Part shown: positions 36,701-48,195 of the stretch, piece by piece
Layout of the letters: each line of letters starts with the position of its first letter
Position numbering within the stretch: the first letter of the stretch is position 1
Origin: Litoditis marina
Lineage: Eukaryota > Nematoda > Chromadorea > Rhabditida > Rhabditidae
Length of the DNA stretch: 64,000 nucleotides
Reading direction: 5' to 3'
NCBI GenBank assembly: GCA_964036275.1
Contig: OZ038435.1
Location: 32,097,521 to 32,161,520 of the forward strand
The notes under the pieces: model-generated
Databases searched by the model: none
The model's input: the letters and a program-made list of their open reading frames with translations, nothing else
What the model was told of the DNA's origin: nothing
Program-made: the position numbers and the translations under genes

Positions 36701-39700
36701 GTCTCCAAAGGGTAGACGATTGTAACGGAACAGTCCACGGTGCGTGTTGATCGTCAGCAGTTCCTTTGAGTTGTCGTTGACTTCCACTTAAAGGTAAACA
36801 TCAGCGAAGTCGATCTGCAAGATGACAGTGCCGCCATTCAGCTTGGTGAATATGTCCTCCGCGGTGGGCAGTGGGTGCTGGTGCAACATCAGCGAGTCGT
36901 TGAGTCCAGTTGAGCAGTCGGCACAGAGACGGATGGATCCATTTGATCTCTTGACCACGACGATAGGTGCAACCCAGTGAGAATGGTCGATGGGCGAAAT
37001 GACTCCTTCTCCCAACAGTCGGTCAATTTTGTCATCGAGCTTGGAGGTGACGGCGTACGGTACGGGGCGTTTCTTGATGAACGTCGGTAGAACATCGGGT
37101 TTGAGGACATCGGGTTTGAAGTCCGGGCTCGAAAACGTCAGCATAGTCGGTTTTCAGCTTGTTCACAACACGTTCTCGGAGACGGTCGAGGTCCAGCGTG
37201 TACGTCTTGTTGACATGGAACTTGTCCAGAACGGCGTTGATTTCCGGTACTTGTGTGATCCATGTGATTCCGACGAGGTTGCATTCGTCGTCATCGGTGA
37301 CGTAGCAGTGTCCACGGCCAGGGTGCGCACGTCCAGAGTTGTCTTTGATTGCGAAGTTGGCATCGAAGTATCCATTGATCTTCAAAGGAGTACCGTTCGC
37401 AGCTTTGATCGAAGCTGACGAAGGTTCCAGACGAGGCCTTCCGAGATCCTTCCAGGTCGAGCGAGAGATAAGAATAATGTCTGCGCCAGTGTCGATCTGG
37501 AGGCGAGAGAGATGTCCATTGATGGTGATGTCCAGGTAGCGGCGGGCATCTTCCGAGAGTTTGGCAACGATGTTCTTGCACTGGGAGTGACGGTGTCCAT
37601 TGGTCTTGGTCCGAGAGCCATTGGAGCGAGGTGACTCTTTGAAGTTCCCAGTAGCTTGGAGCGAAGGGCAGTTCTTCTTCCAATGATTCTGTCCGCAGTT
37701 GGGGCAGGGTGACGGTGGGTCCGAAGAAGTGTAGTGCTGCTTGAACGGTTTCTTCTTCTTCTGGTAGACCGCATGTACGTGGCTGGGCTGGTTCTCGATT
37801 GTCCTTCCATCCTCCTTGTAAGATTTCATCAGCTGGTACTCGTTGACGAGATCCTGGAGTGTGAGCTGGTTGGACTGATCGAACTTGCGGAGAAGACGAG
37901 TCCTGTGGTCAGCCAGTTCAGGTGCTTGGAATCCGGAGACGAAGAAGAGACATTTGATTGCGTCGATGGAGATGTTCTTGAATTCCGCATCTTCGCAACG
38001 AGATTTGATCGTGTTAGCGTAGTTGTTGATGTCGTCGTTGGGATGGAAGGTCGTCTTGAGGCATTCGAACAAGCGTCGGAAGAGAGTCTTCTTGAGTCCG
38101 AACAGTTGCAGGAGAGTGGTCTTCGTGGTGTCCCAATCCAGATCCGCTGGTTTCTGTGGCAGAATGTGTCCAGTGAACCGGGCATGAGCTTAGGAGTCCA
38201 GACGAGAGAATAGTAGACGGTTCCTGGCTTTGTCGTCGAGAGCGGAGCCTTCTTCCTCGAAGATGTTTTCGTAACGCTTGAACCAAACGTCGAATGTTTC
38301 GCCATTGTCAGCGTCGAAGTTGAACTCCGTGGTTCTGCGGTAGATAGAGTCGATCAACTGCTGCTTTGTGTCGACGGGCGCTGAGGAAGCGGTTCCAGAT
38401 GTGAACTTGTCAATGAGGTCCTTCATCTGGGCCTGCTGGTCCGCCATTTGTTCGAGAAATTGTTGAATCAGAGCTTCTGATGCCATGTTGTCCACGTAGA
38501 TTGATATTCAGCTGGAGTCCGATATGGGCAGCAATCCTTTGTTCAGCACTCAGACGAAGGAATGGTGAAGAATCCGGGAATTGATGTCCAAAGTATCCTG
38601 ATCGCCAGTTGTTGTGTCGTGGGAAGACAGCGGGAGAAGTAGTAGATTTATTCCAGCTAATGAATAGACAATAGGTGTGAAGAATGAGAAGCCAAGAGTG
38701 AGCGGAAGCCACTCTTATATAGTGCCATGGAAGCTTCTAGAATATGCCAGGAATGCAAGGGATAGAAGTGGATAGAACGGCATAGAACATTCTAGAAGCT
38801 TTTGGGCAGAGCTTAGCACACGCGACCCTAATAATAATTACTATGTCTGACAATTATTATAGTGTGATCATAGTATAAAATATGTATCACTAAGGTCCCA
38901 ACACATGATTAAATAAATATGCTCATTTTATACTTTAAGCAAAGTTTACAAATTCCAGGAGTCACCATGACCAGTGTTGAGTCGACTTCGCCGATGCAAA
39001 CTACACAGACGGAAGCCACTACGTACAAGACAGCACACAGCAATTCACCAGTGAGTTAGCGGAACGTTCTTTGGTGAACTAATGTCACCTTATATAGAAA
39101 GTTGGTTTGCTCTCAATATGAGTCACACTTAAAGAAACCGTTCCGCTTTAATTTGAGTTTCATGAAAAATTTAAAAAGCTCAAAAAAGTTTTTTAATGTT
39201 TTCACATAGACCATGAAAAACTTTCTGATCAAAAATTTGTAAAATTTGCATAACATCAAGCAATTAAGAAGGGCCATAAACATTTTCACTGTGACGCAAC
39301 TTGACTTGGTTCATTTACATCCAGATTTATTTTCATTTTTTAGTCTTTAATTGGGTATTCGTATGTGTTTTAAGAGCATTTTTGTACTCCTATAGTTATT
39401 TTGAGCATACCCCGTACGCAACCCACCTTTTGGTGTCATTACGTAAGCCGACTTTCTGAGAAAACGAGGCAAGATAGGGTTATGAAAGTATATATTTTTG
39501 ATAATGGTTTTTTATTTGCCATAGGGTCACATTGTTCACTCAGAAGTCAAAATTAAAGCGGGACGGATTCTTTAACATCAGTTTCGACCGAAAAGCCACA
39601 AGAGCGAAATACAAATCAGGCTTGTATCCGTTAATCGAACATTATAAATGCATTATGGTACTAGTTTGATTCCGTGGCTTTCCGGTAACATCAGTAAAAC

Positions 39701-42700
39701 ATGACGTGTATCGAGTTAGAATTATTTGTGTTCATCCCCTATTAAAATCTTCTTGATGTCTTGTAAGAAGCCTCACCTTTAAGAACTTTTACGTATCAGA
39801 AACTTGAGAATTACTGTACTTGTGCATGACCGCGTGAAAAAGGCTAACGTTTTCAGACACAGAAGCGTCTTGTTTGGAGAGATATCTACGCAGAAGTTCG
39901 ACCCAAAACAAGCATTTTTCGAAGAAAGAGCAACCTTGCTGGGAAAGTCGTCCTGGATCATGGTGAGATACAAGTATTTCAGTAGTTTTTGATTTTTTTC
40001 CGCAGAAAAGATATATATCTTTGATACATTTTCTATTGACCAATGTTACAGTATCTGGAGTGGCTGAGCCCGGTGAAATAACATTTCTGATGGGAGCCAG
40101 TGGGGCGGGAAAAACTACTCTTTTGAATATTCTCACGCAACGCACACGTGGGATCAAAGTTTACGGAGAGATTACTGTCAACAAGTGAGCAGGTTTTCAC
40201 ATTTTTAATTCCATATTATTGAAGCGAACCTAAATAGGGTTTCCTCTTCCCAGAGCTGGCTATTACGGTGTATGTCTCTATACCGCTGTGTTTGTAGTTT
40301 GATTCAGTTACTGCTCTGTCAGAGTTTGTAGGACATGGCGTTCATCGGGATCAAACGACAACAATGCATCAGTTTTCTTGTACTTCTAAGGTCACTCCAG
40401 CAACTGTCCATTTACTTGCTTTCGTTAAGACTTGAGGTGGACCAGGGTCGAATGCGCAAAATCAGTGCCTACGTGCAGCAGGAAGACGTTTTCATGCCCA
40501 ATCTCACGGTCAAAGAAACACTCATGTTGGCGGTGAGTTGAAATTGAACCGTTGTACTTTACTCAAACGAAACGTAATTTTTCGCCTATGTATCTGCGCG
40601 GGGTCTTTGTTGATTCTTTGTAACTGCAAGATAAGGTTATGTTGCGCAATTGCTTAAAAATTCAGGTTTCACTATAAATGTGTAGCGGTTGACCTCCCAA
40701 AGTCTCGCTAACTATGAGAAATCTTATAGCCTTTTTATAAAAAGCCATATGCTACATATGTTCTCTCTTCTGTGATAGGTTCTTCCGTTTTCGAAATGAA
40801 CTCACCCAATTCTCACAGGTCATAACAGTTGTCACTTGCCGGGTTGATTAACTAGAATATTTCGTTTCAGGCTCGACTTCGAATGCCGCGCCACACCAAC
40901 CACGCACAGAAACGAGATCGAGTCGACGAGGTGGCTAGAGAGGTAGGCTTCCAGTCGGAAGAACAGTCGCTCGTCGGAAACAGTCACGTGAAACACGTGT
41001 TGTGTCGTGTCTTCCACGTGTCCAGCAGTCGGGGCTTATTACGGTACCAGCCAGTGGCCATATTTTGTAAGCTCAAATAGACGAGTAAGCTATTTGAGTA
41101 AAATTTAAACAGCATACTACAAACTTCTCTCTTACTCATTTTGATATGTATCTTGCTTTCATGTGAAACCTGTGTTTATTCAGCAGAAATTAAAATAAAA
41201 TAACCGTTAACTGAATTAGAATAAGGTTGTTGAAATTTTGCTCAAATAGCAACCCGGCTATTTGAGCTTAAAAAATATGGCCACATGTTTTTTAGCAAGC
41301 AGTAGCCCAAATATTCACTAGATGTCCGTGCACGGTGAAGGGAACAGGTTTTCTGTTGATGAATTAAGTACGGTACCTCTTGGGTAAATTGAGTATTTTA
41401 CAGATGGGTTTGGAGCCATGTCTCCACACTGAAATCACCGTCGGACAGAAAAAGAGCATTTCGCGTGGGGAGAAAAAACTGCTCTCCTTTGCTTGTGAGG
41501 TCAGTTCTTATCGGAGCGTTTCAATAAATATTTGAAAGATAAATCAATGAACACACTTCCAGGTTCTGACAGACCCGTCCATCTTGTTCTGTGATGAGCC
41601 TACTTCAGGTCTGGATGCGTACATGGCACTACAGGTACTGTAATAGAGTTGTTCGCTGTGTTTGTAGTTTGATCCCGTTGTCATTCGCTGTAGATTAGAA
41701 TTACACACATAGAAAACGGAACAAAACAGAATAACCCCGTTTTTCTGACTCTTTTATATGTGTCTATTGCCGTGAAGGAATAGTGAGCAGACGGTGTCAC
41801 ACGGTTCTTGCGTTTTGAGAGGAAAAAAAAACCGCAACGGGTAAACCTTTCGGTTACTTCTGTATTCCAGGTGATGCGTGCTGTGTCTGCTCTGGCCAAA
41901 GAAGGGAAGACGATCGTCTGTTCCATTCATCAACCATCCAGTCCAGTCTTTGATCTGGCTGACCGGTGAGTAATAACGTGATTCGGAAGGTTTTCATACC
42001 AGAGGCCATTTGCGCAGAGTACGTATGCTAGAAAAATCCCGGCACCTTCATCCCATCTTGTGTTTCTCGATCTGCCTCACTATTTCTCGTCTCTTACATC
42101 CCGGCGGGATTTAAGAGCAGAGAATTAGCGTATGTTTGAGGAGACCCAGGATGGAATGAAGGTGCCGGGATCTTGTAGCATACGCACTTAGAGATATCCA
42201 GAGTTTTAGTCTCACACCTGCGTCGCGCGAAGATACTCTTATACTGACAGGAACGTGACACACGTTAAGAGGAAAAAGAATACACTAGAACTACAATTAA
42301 GTTATAAACTTTACGATGCTAATTGAGGTTGTCATAAAAGTTTTTTAATAACCAGAAAACCTGAAATTGGGAAAAAAATATTTTTCGAACTGTGTCACTA
42401 CTTGTAGATTGGTGCTGATGGCTGCCGGACGTGTGGCCTACCAGGGACCAGCGAACGAGGTGGAGCAGTTCATGAAAAGGTCATCTTATTCTCAGAATTT
42501 CCTTTTTCGATTTTTTTTCGAACAAGTTTTTTCTTTTTTGGATAGGTTTGCGGTTCCGGAAAAAAAAAACACCTTTCGCGATTTCAGTTGTGGCCACAAA
42601 TGTCCTGAGTATGTCTCGATCCCCGACAATTTTATGTCGGTCATTTCAAAGAAACAGACGGAAATAGAATCAAATTACACCTCTAGAATTGACGTATGTT

Positions 42701-45700
42701 TTTCGGAACTTTTGCGTCACAGAACTTACTCAAATTGTTCACTGGACGTATATACTAAATGGTTGATACTGACGTTTTCACGTTCACGAGAGCAAGTTGT
42801 AGGGTATTTTGGAAATGTTTACTTTTTGTGTTTGTGTTTCACAATATTTAAAGTACCACCTTTCATTGAACTACTTGTCTTATTCAGAATCTGCTGAAAC
42901 TTTATTCTTTATTAACTTTATGAAACTTTATAGAAGTTCTATTCCTAACCTTCTCGCCTGTTTCATGTTTTTTTTGTGTATGCCACTTTACGTTGAGGTT
43001 TGAGCCATAAAACATTAGAAATGCTATCTTTTTCACACGGTCCACGTTTTTGATCTACGTTTCTTTTTTTAGACAAACAGTATTTCATGAATATACGTGT
43101 CTCGTTCAGACTCTGCTGAAACGGTTTGAGCGATCTGGTTACGGCCGTGCTGCTCACGACGACACGCATCTTCACATAACATCCAGTCGCAGACAGATCA
43201 AAGAACAGGACGATGAAACAGAGTTCGTTATAACATCAGAGGAATAGTGTACTCTACGCAAAAGTACATATCATTTTAGGAAGCCGTTTTGCACTTTCTT
43301 ACAATTATATATCTTTTTCTGCCCCAAAAACCATGAAAAAAGTTTTGAATTGTCGATGTGTTGTATACGTTCCTTTTCTACTTGTGTGCTGTAGATACGC
43401 AGCCACGTGGTGGACCCAGTTCATTTGGCTGTTGTGGCGTGGCATGAAATGTTGTCTACGTAATCCAATGCTGCTGCAAGTCCGACTTTTTCAGTGTATT
43501 GTGAGTATCGTAACAATTATACCAGTTCATAAGGCCGTATGTAGTATGTACTGATTTCCCAGCGCACGAAATCCGTGTGTCGTTTTCATTGTCGCCACAA
43601 TCATTGTTCTGGGTGAGGAGAGAGAATATAGCGTATTTTCAAAATCTTTAGTATAATTTAAGTCCTTGTCATCCCTTCTCATAGTCGTACAGTATCAAAA
43701 AGCAAAGTTTTGCTGTTTCAGACTGTGGGGGTAGTGGTGGGCTTCATTTACTTCCAAATGGAGCTCAACAAGGATACTATCATGTCGTACAAAGGACTGG
43801 CGTTCAACTGTCTACGTGACATGAACATAATGTTCCTCTTTCCTTGTATACACGTGTGTTCTCTTCTCATTCTATTTCCACGATAGCTATTGATTGATTG
43901 ATCATAATTTAATGAGAACTGTATGAGTGAACCGTTCAGCTATGAATATAAAACGTTGTTTTGCTCATAAACAAGAGTGATTACCGGAATAGTTAATTCA
44001 TGTGTAGAGAAGCAAAAATGATAAAAGTATCCTGACTTAATAAACTTCAGCTGTTTTCTTAGAGCTAACGTAACGGGATCGCTCCAGTATTTTACTTCTA
44101 AAGGTTCCGCAACTGTTGAAACCGATTGATTAACATGCAAGTATGTGACATGCATAACAAGTTCAAGTTGAAAGAAGGACGATTATCTGGTCCAATCGGA
44201 ACGCTTCAGTCCTTCAAACTGCAATACATTTTCCAATTGCAGTTTAAAGGACCGTTGACACGGGATTGGTCCACATAATCGTCCTTCTTTAAGTTGTATT
44301 GGTTACACCACAATGTGACATAGTGGTGGTCCATGCCCGATCTTCAATACATCAAAACACAAGAAACAATACATGTGAACAGGAAAAAATAGAGTCTGAT
44401 TGTGACCGTCTCTATTCTACTCCAGGTCTTCACCTCAGAACTTCCGATCGTCTACCGCGAGTATCATTCGTCCATGTACCACCCTTCGGCGTATTTCATG
44501 GGAAAGAATATTGCTGACGTGAGTGCCTTGTGTAGTTCTTCCCTGTCTATGGTTGATTCGATATTGTGTTTGTTCTTTCTTCACCAAATTGAAATCATAA
44601 TTGTAGTTTGATCTCGTAACACACCGAACTCGCGAATTCGGAATAAAAAGAAACGAGATAGAACTACAAAAGCACCAAGATAGACTTACTTTGAAAAGAA
44701 CACACCCTCTATTGTAGAGTACACTTAACCTTCGACCACGCGCTGTAATTTACGAAATGCCATATAGTCGAAACAGTTTGAGAACCAAAACAATTTTGCT
44801 CAAACGGCACATTCGTTGCAGTACGGTATTCATTTATCGCTTGTGTATGTTTTTGTATTAAAGGGGGAAGAAAGGGAAGTTAATATGAAAGAGCTCATCA
44901 AGAGAAACCGATAAATATAACATTTAATTCAAACTGACGAACCTAATTTGCATACGGTTGACACGTGTTTCACTGTTTTGTTGCGCGCAGCGTTATATTT
45001 AGGTACCCCGGGGTACCTAAACTAGTTTTCCATTCTGCCCCCCCCCCTTTAACTGTAAAGCTGGCATTCAAGAAACAAAACGGTGTACATCGATATTAAT
45101 TGGATTGATATCGACTGGTGTTTATTTGGAAAATTCAATTCAGCCTTTTTTATGTTTTCGTGTAGGTTCGACTGTGGTAGAGACTTCGTGAGAGGAGAGC
45201 GACGCAAGCACTTTCTCTATCACTCCCTTGACGCTACAACCATAGTTCAAGACAGAAAAGAATGTCGCGCAGTACGCAGTAGAGAGTACGAACACAACAT
45301 ACATTGAGAACCACACATATTTCCCTCTATATCAATATTGATTTTTTCAGTCCATCCAGTACCTAGTTCTTCCGGCTGTCTATTCCTCTATTGTGTATTG
45401 GATGGCAGGTGGTTAACGTTTCTGGAACTCGAAACTTTTGAACTTTTTCTGTTTTAGAGAGAGAAGGTTGAAATACTGTTTAAAGGGTGCGAAAAAGACA
45501 GTCCGAGAGGTGCGAGATAACTTTTTCGCGTTTCGCGCCTTGCAAGTCGTGTGCGTCGTGTGCAGAACTTAAAGTAAGAGTAAATTGAACAGTCTCGCAA
45601 ATTTAGAATTGTCATGAGGCATCGTGCACTTTACCATTGCACGTTTCTGAGTTCTGCTGTGTACAACATGATTCACGTGACTCTGAATTGAGTAAAAGTA

Positions 45701-48195
45701 TAGCTAATTTCAGGGCTGGGGATGAATATCGGGCAGTTTGTAATTTTCTCGTTCATCTCCACTTTGCTGGCCATCACCGCAATTTCAATCGGTGAGAAAA
45801 AAGTCATTTGAACTCCAAGTGAAAAAGGCGTGTAGCTCCTTTCATAGATTGGATGGTTGCTGTGGGATGAAAGATGTGGGAATGAGTGAAGTACTCTGAA
45901 GTTGAAAACCGAGTTGTTTACCAAGGTTCGCCCACCAAATTGGTCACTCGTTGATATCAAGTTGTGAAATCAATAATTGGTACGCAATTGGGCACCAAGA
46001 ATTCTCAGTAAAAAGTCTGATCCCTGATTTGCAACTTGGGTTGCTGGCAAACCTTGGTAAACAACTCGGTTTTCAACTTCAGAGTACTCAACTTCGTATA
46101 AATTTATTTGCAGGTTATGCCGTTGCGTGTGCTTTCGGCAACATTGACTTGGCTTCGGCCATCGCCCCGCTTTTTATACTTCCAATGCTGGTGTTCGGTG
46201 AGTACTGAATCTAACAATTGAAGGAGAAACTCATAAATAGAAAAATGAAAGTCAAACAGTCGTAAGAACACATAGTTGCACGTTTCGCCTCTACTGTTTT
46301 TTACGTTGTAGAAACCTATAACGAAACCAACCTGCAGAAGCCACCAGAAACGGTAGCTTACAAAAATGGTGGTTACATAATTTTTTTTACCTCGTAGCAC
46401 AGACACAGCACATTGCGTAGATCAAACCGTGGGGACGGGTATACGGTCACATTTGTAACGGAGCTCAGACGAGGAGTCAGCGTCTCTGCATATCTTTGGT
46501 CTACACACTCATATCTCTGGTTTATAGAATGACGATTATGTAGACCAATCCCAACGTTTCAGTCCTTTGAACTGCAATTGATTTTTCGGGAGTAGTTAAC
46601 ATTTGCCCCCCACCCTGGTCGAAAATTGGTTGAAAAGGGCCCGTACTACAATTGCCCTCCACCCTTGGGGGGCGATTATACACCATGCTTATTTACTGCA
46701 AGCTTGGGTTGAGTGGGGGGTGATTGTTCATCAGTTCCGGGTATGTACTATCACCCCCCATTTTGTATTGTGGGGGGTGATTGTTCATTGTCGAAGATGT
46801 ACAATGTCCCCCCACCCATTTACCAATTACCCCCCACCTTCGCACGATTTTTCTAGGATTTCAATTAGGTGGGGGGTAATAGTACCACGAGGGGGGGGGT
46901 GATTGTTGAGTGGGGGGCGATTGTACATTTTTCCCGATTTTTCAATTGCAGTTTGAAGGACCGATGTCTCGGGATCGGTCCGCATAATCGTCCTAATTTC
47001 ACCACTTACATAAACCAAGACACCACAACTGTTCATATTGATGCTGCATATTGATCCAGGAACCACGCACAATTAACAATTATTAATACAACCTTTTTTT
47101 CAGGTGGTTTTTTTATTGATCTACGTACAGTTCCGTGGTATTTTAAGCCACTGACCTATCTTTCTTTGTACAAGTACGCCTACGACGCCCATCTCATCAA
47201 CTTATTCGAAAACGCTGGACCCATACAAGGTTCGACAGATCTTCTAGTAAGATGCAGACGTGACTTGTAATAACCTCTGTTCACGTAGAACGGAAAAAGA
47301 TATGGTGTAACTAACCGCTGATTTTGTCAAATACCCACCATTTTCAGAACTAATAAATACTGTTCGTTTCAGCTCTAGTGTTCACCTATATACCGTCAAC
47401 CTGCACATTTTCAACTTGTTGCCACCTTGTAACTTGACTTGTAAACCGGAACTTTATCCGACTTGAAAGTCTTTGAATCACACTATGAGTGAAAACCAAA
47501 ATATACCTTTGTTTTCAGGTTGCACAAATGTGAGCACCATCTGTGGCGGAGAGACCGGAGAAGATGTAGGTTTTATCGGGATAGACCGAGTCCTTGTTGT
47601 AGTTTGATCTCGGTGTAATCTACAACTTTCGATCTACGATCGAAAACTAACGGGATCAAACACAAACACAACGAAATGGATGAACAAACTATGAACACTA
47701 TATAGGCTTTTGGATGGGCTAATCCTATACTTGGCGTTGGAAATAAATTAGTTCATGGTTTACGGTTGAAACAATCTACGCTTCTCACGAATTGGTTTCT
47801 CTACATTTCTCCTTCATTCATATAGTATTCGAGAATTGCATAAACCAGTTTGTTCGTCGTCCGTAGAAATGTATTAGCGGATAGCACACTGTGCATCTGT
47901 GCATGTTACTTAAACAGAAACAACAGCAGAATTCTTCTAGTTTAGACGCTTAATTGTGAAATTTTGAAGCTTGCAAGACCTTGTAACACCAGATGAAAAT
48001 ATACTTTGAAATAACCCATTAGCAACACAATATAGTTCTTCTTACTATCGAAAGTATTGTGTTTTTCAGGTGTTGAAATTTGGCGACCACGACCAGGACT
48101 ACTTCTGGCTGGACATCGGCGTCTTGTTCGTCTTCTTCTTGGCCTGGCGTTCGCTCGCCCTTTTTGCCCTCAGAATTCGCGTCAGAAAAAGCTGA
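30762..48195 (+). CDS. White-family ABCG half-transporter C
   Basis: Exons: 30762-30789, 38959-39050, 39857-39962, 40052-40184, 40430-40532, 40871-40942, 41404-41499, 41563-41634, 41871-41965, 42408-42479, 42588-42693, 43110-43222, 43395-43500, 43722-43853, 44426-44518, 45351-45408, 45714-45791, 46114-46197, 47104-47229, 47519-47565, 48070-48195 (TGA). All phases match gene B and give 645 residues with no break. Walker A GASGAGKT, Walker B ILFCDE and H-loop are kept. The signature is ISRGEKK followed by Leu204, where A and B have Arg, and the H-loop region reads QPSSPVF instead of QPSSLVF. Intron 1 is 8.2 kb because it holds retroelement wrecks on the other strand. If exon 1 is skipped, an in-frame Met at 38967 would serve. 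CATAAA near 48264 may be the poly(A) signal. Confidence 0.92.
31064..33861 (-). pseudogene. Gypsy-type element L1: gag and protease fragment
   Basis: Minus-strand remains of an LTR retrotransposon. A Gln/Glu-rich gag N-terminus starts at 33380. A degenerate stretch (33190-32990) and a capsid-like frame (32984-32484) follow. Then two zinc knuckles ([14 protein letters not shown] and [14 protein letters not shown]) and an aspartic protease motif LDTGSD occur in the frame 32149-31064. A primer-binding-like TGGCGATCAGGATAA lies at about 33843-33857 next to the LTR. It is broken by frameshifts, by a C/G-tract insertion at 32125-32495 and by loss of everything after protease. It lies antisense in intron 1 of gene C. 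Confidence 0.8.
32125..32495. mobile_element. C/G-tract foldback element, copy 1
   Basis: 371 bp flanked by a perfect 8-bp duplication CAGTTCGG (32117-32124 and 32496-32503). It interrupts the gag frame of L1. It is made of poly-C and poly-G runs of 5-10 separated by short AT-rich spacers, with G runs pairing to C runs across the element. The right end reads CAATTTTCCCC. Same family as 46588-46935 and 51646-52012. No ORF. Confidence 0.75.
33862..34248 (-). repeat. LTR shared by elements L2 (3') and L1 (5')
   Basis: Begins TGTTGGGACC and ends ACAACA on the minus strand (387 bp). On its L2 side lies a purine tract (AGGGGGGAGG, about 34249-34258), and on its L1 side a primer-binding-like site. 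It therefore looks like the 3' LTR of one element and the 5' LTR of the next. It resembles the LTR at 38610-38903 only at the ends. Confidence 0.7.
34257..38495 (-). pseudogene. Gypsy-type element L2: broken gag-pol
   Basis: Minus-strand Ty3/Gypsy-like polyprotein starting at 38495. Gag has a zinc knuckle [13 protein letters not shown]. Then come protease (IDTGAD), reverse transcriptase with YLDD near 36625, RNase H, integrase zinc-binding region and core, and a C-terminal part ending at 34257. Breaks: in-frame stops near 38190, 36788, 36203 and about 36030; frameshifts near 37110-37140 and 35760-35850; the insertion 35019-35341 in integrase; and a deletion with a short local repeat near 34800 that removes the rest of the integrase core. 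It cannot be active. It sits antisense in intron 1 of gene C. Confidence 0.88.
35019..35341. mobile_element. hAT-like element with TTTTCGAG repeats, copy 2
   Basis: 323 bp with inverted ends TAGGGTTGTTAA and TTAACAACCCTA and a perfect 8-bp duplication ATGTGAAC (35011-35018 and 35342-35349). The body is CGAGTTTT repeats in 40-bp blocks joined by GGGAAATTTCGAG, then the reverse orientation near the right end. It splits the integrase frame of L2, so it is younger than L2. No transposase. Confidence 0.85.
38610..38903 (-). repeat. 5' LTR of element L2
   Basis: 294 bp on the minus strand, starting TGTTGGGACC and ending CACAACA, followed by primer-binding-like TGGCGATCAGGATAC (38593-38607). Its plus-side neighbour is gene C intron sequence leading to exon 2 at 38959. 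Confidence 0.75.
39125..39565. mobile_element. TIR element (CCGTTCCGCTTTAATTT ends), copy 1
   Basis: The left end AAACCGTTCCGCTTTAATTT and right end AAATTAAAGCGGGACGGATT are imperfect inverted repeats. It lies in intron 2 of gene C. A related copy is at about 62995-63445. Inner landmarks are CATAGACCATGAAAAACTTT and GAGCATACCCCGTACGCAAC. No ORF. Confidence 0.65.
41055..41282. mobile_element. Foldback element in gene C intron
   Basis: Inverted ends TGGCCATATTTT...GCTCAAATAG and CTATTTGAGC...AATATGGCCA, about 228 bp, between exons 6 and 7 of gene C. Additional inner CTATTTGAG motifs occur. Only copy seen here. Confidence 0.65.
45893..46085. mobile_element. Foldback element splitting a gene C intron repeat
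   Basis: Long inverted ends ACTCTGAAGTTGAAAACCGA (and on to TTTACCAAGG) are repeated in reverse at the right. It interrupts the sequence that in gene B reads GAGTGCTGTACTCAACTTTA, so it is an insertion specific to C, between exons 17 and 18. Confidence 0.7.
46527..46999. repeat. M1 foldback interrupted by a C/G-tract element
   Basis: Left arm ATGACGATTATGTAGACCAA and right arm GGTCCGCATAATCGTCCTAA belong to family M1. 46588-46935 is a younger insertion inside it. Confidence 0.8.
46588..46935. mobile_element. C/G-tract foldback element, copy 2
   Basis: 348 bp flanked by the perfect 8-bp duplication GATTTTTC (46580-46587 and 46936-46943). Starts GGGAGTAGTTAACATTTG and ends TTGTACATTTTTCCC. 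Contains repeated C6-7 and G6-9 runs with GATTGTTCAT spacers. It lies inside an M1 foldback within gene C, before exon 19. Confidence 0.85.

Noticed and set aside
37734..38213. 159-residue plus-strand ORF
   Set aside because: Antisense of the L2 gag region.
43110..43246. Stop codon seemingly ending gene C after exon 12
   Set aside because: The donor GA/GTTCGT at 43222 lies before the TAG, and the next exon at 43395 joins in phase, as in A and B.
46603..47072. ORFs over the C/G-tract element, also at 51650-52050 and 32383-32826
   Set aside because: Low-complexity translations of the element or antisense of gag.
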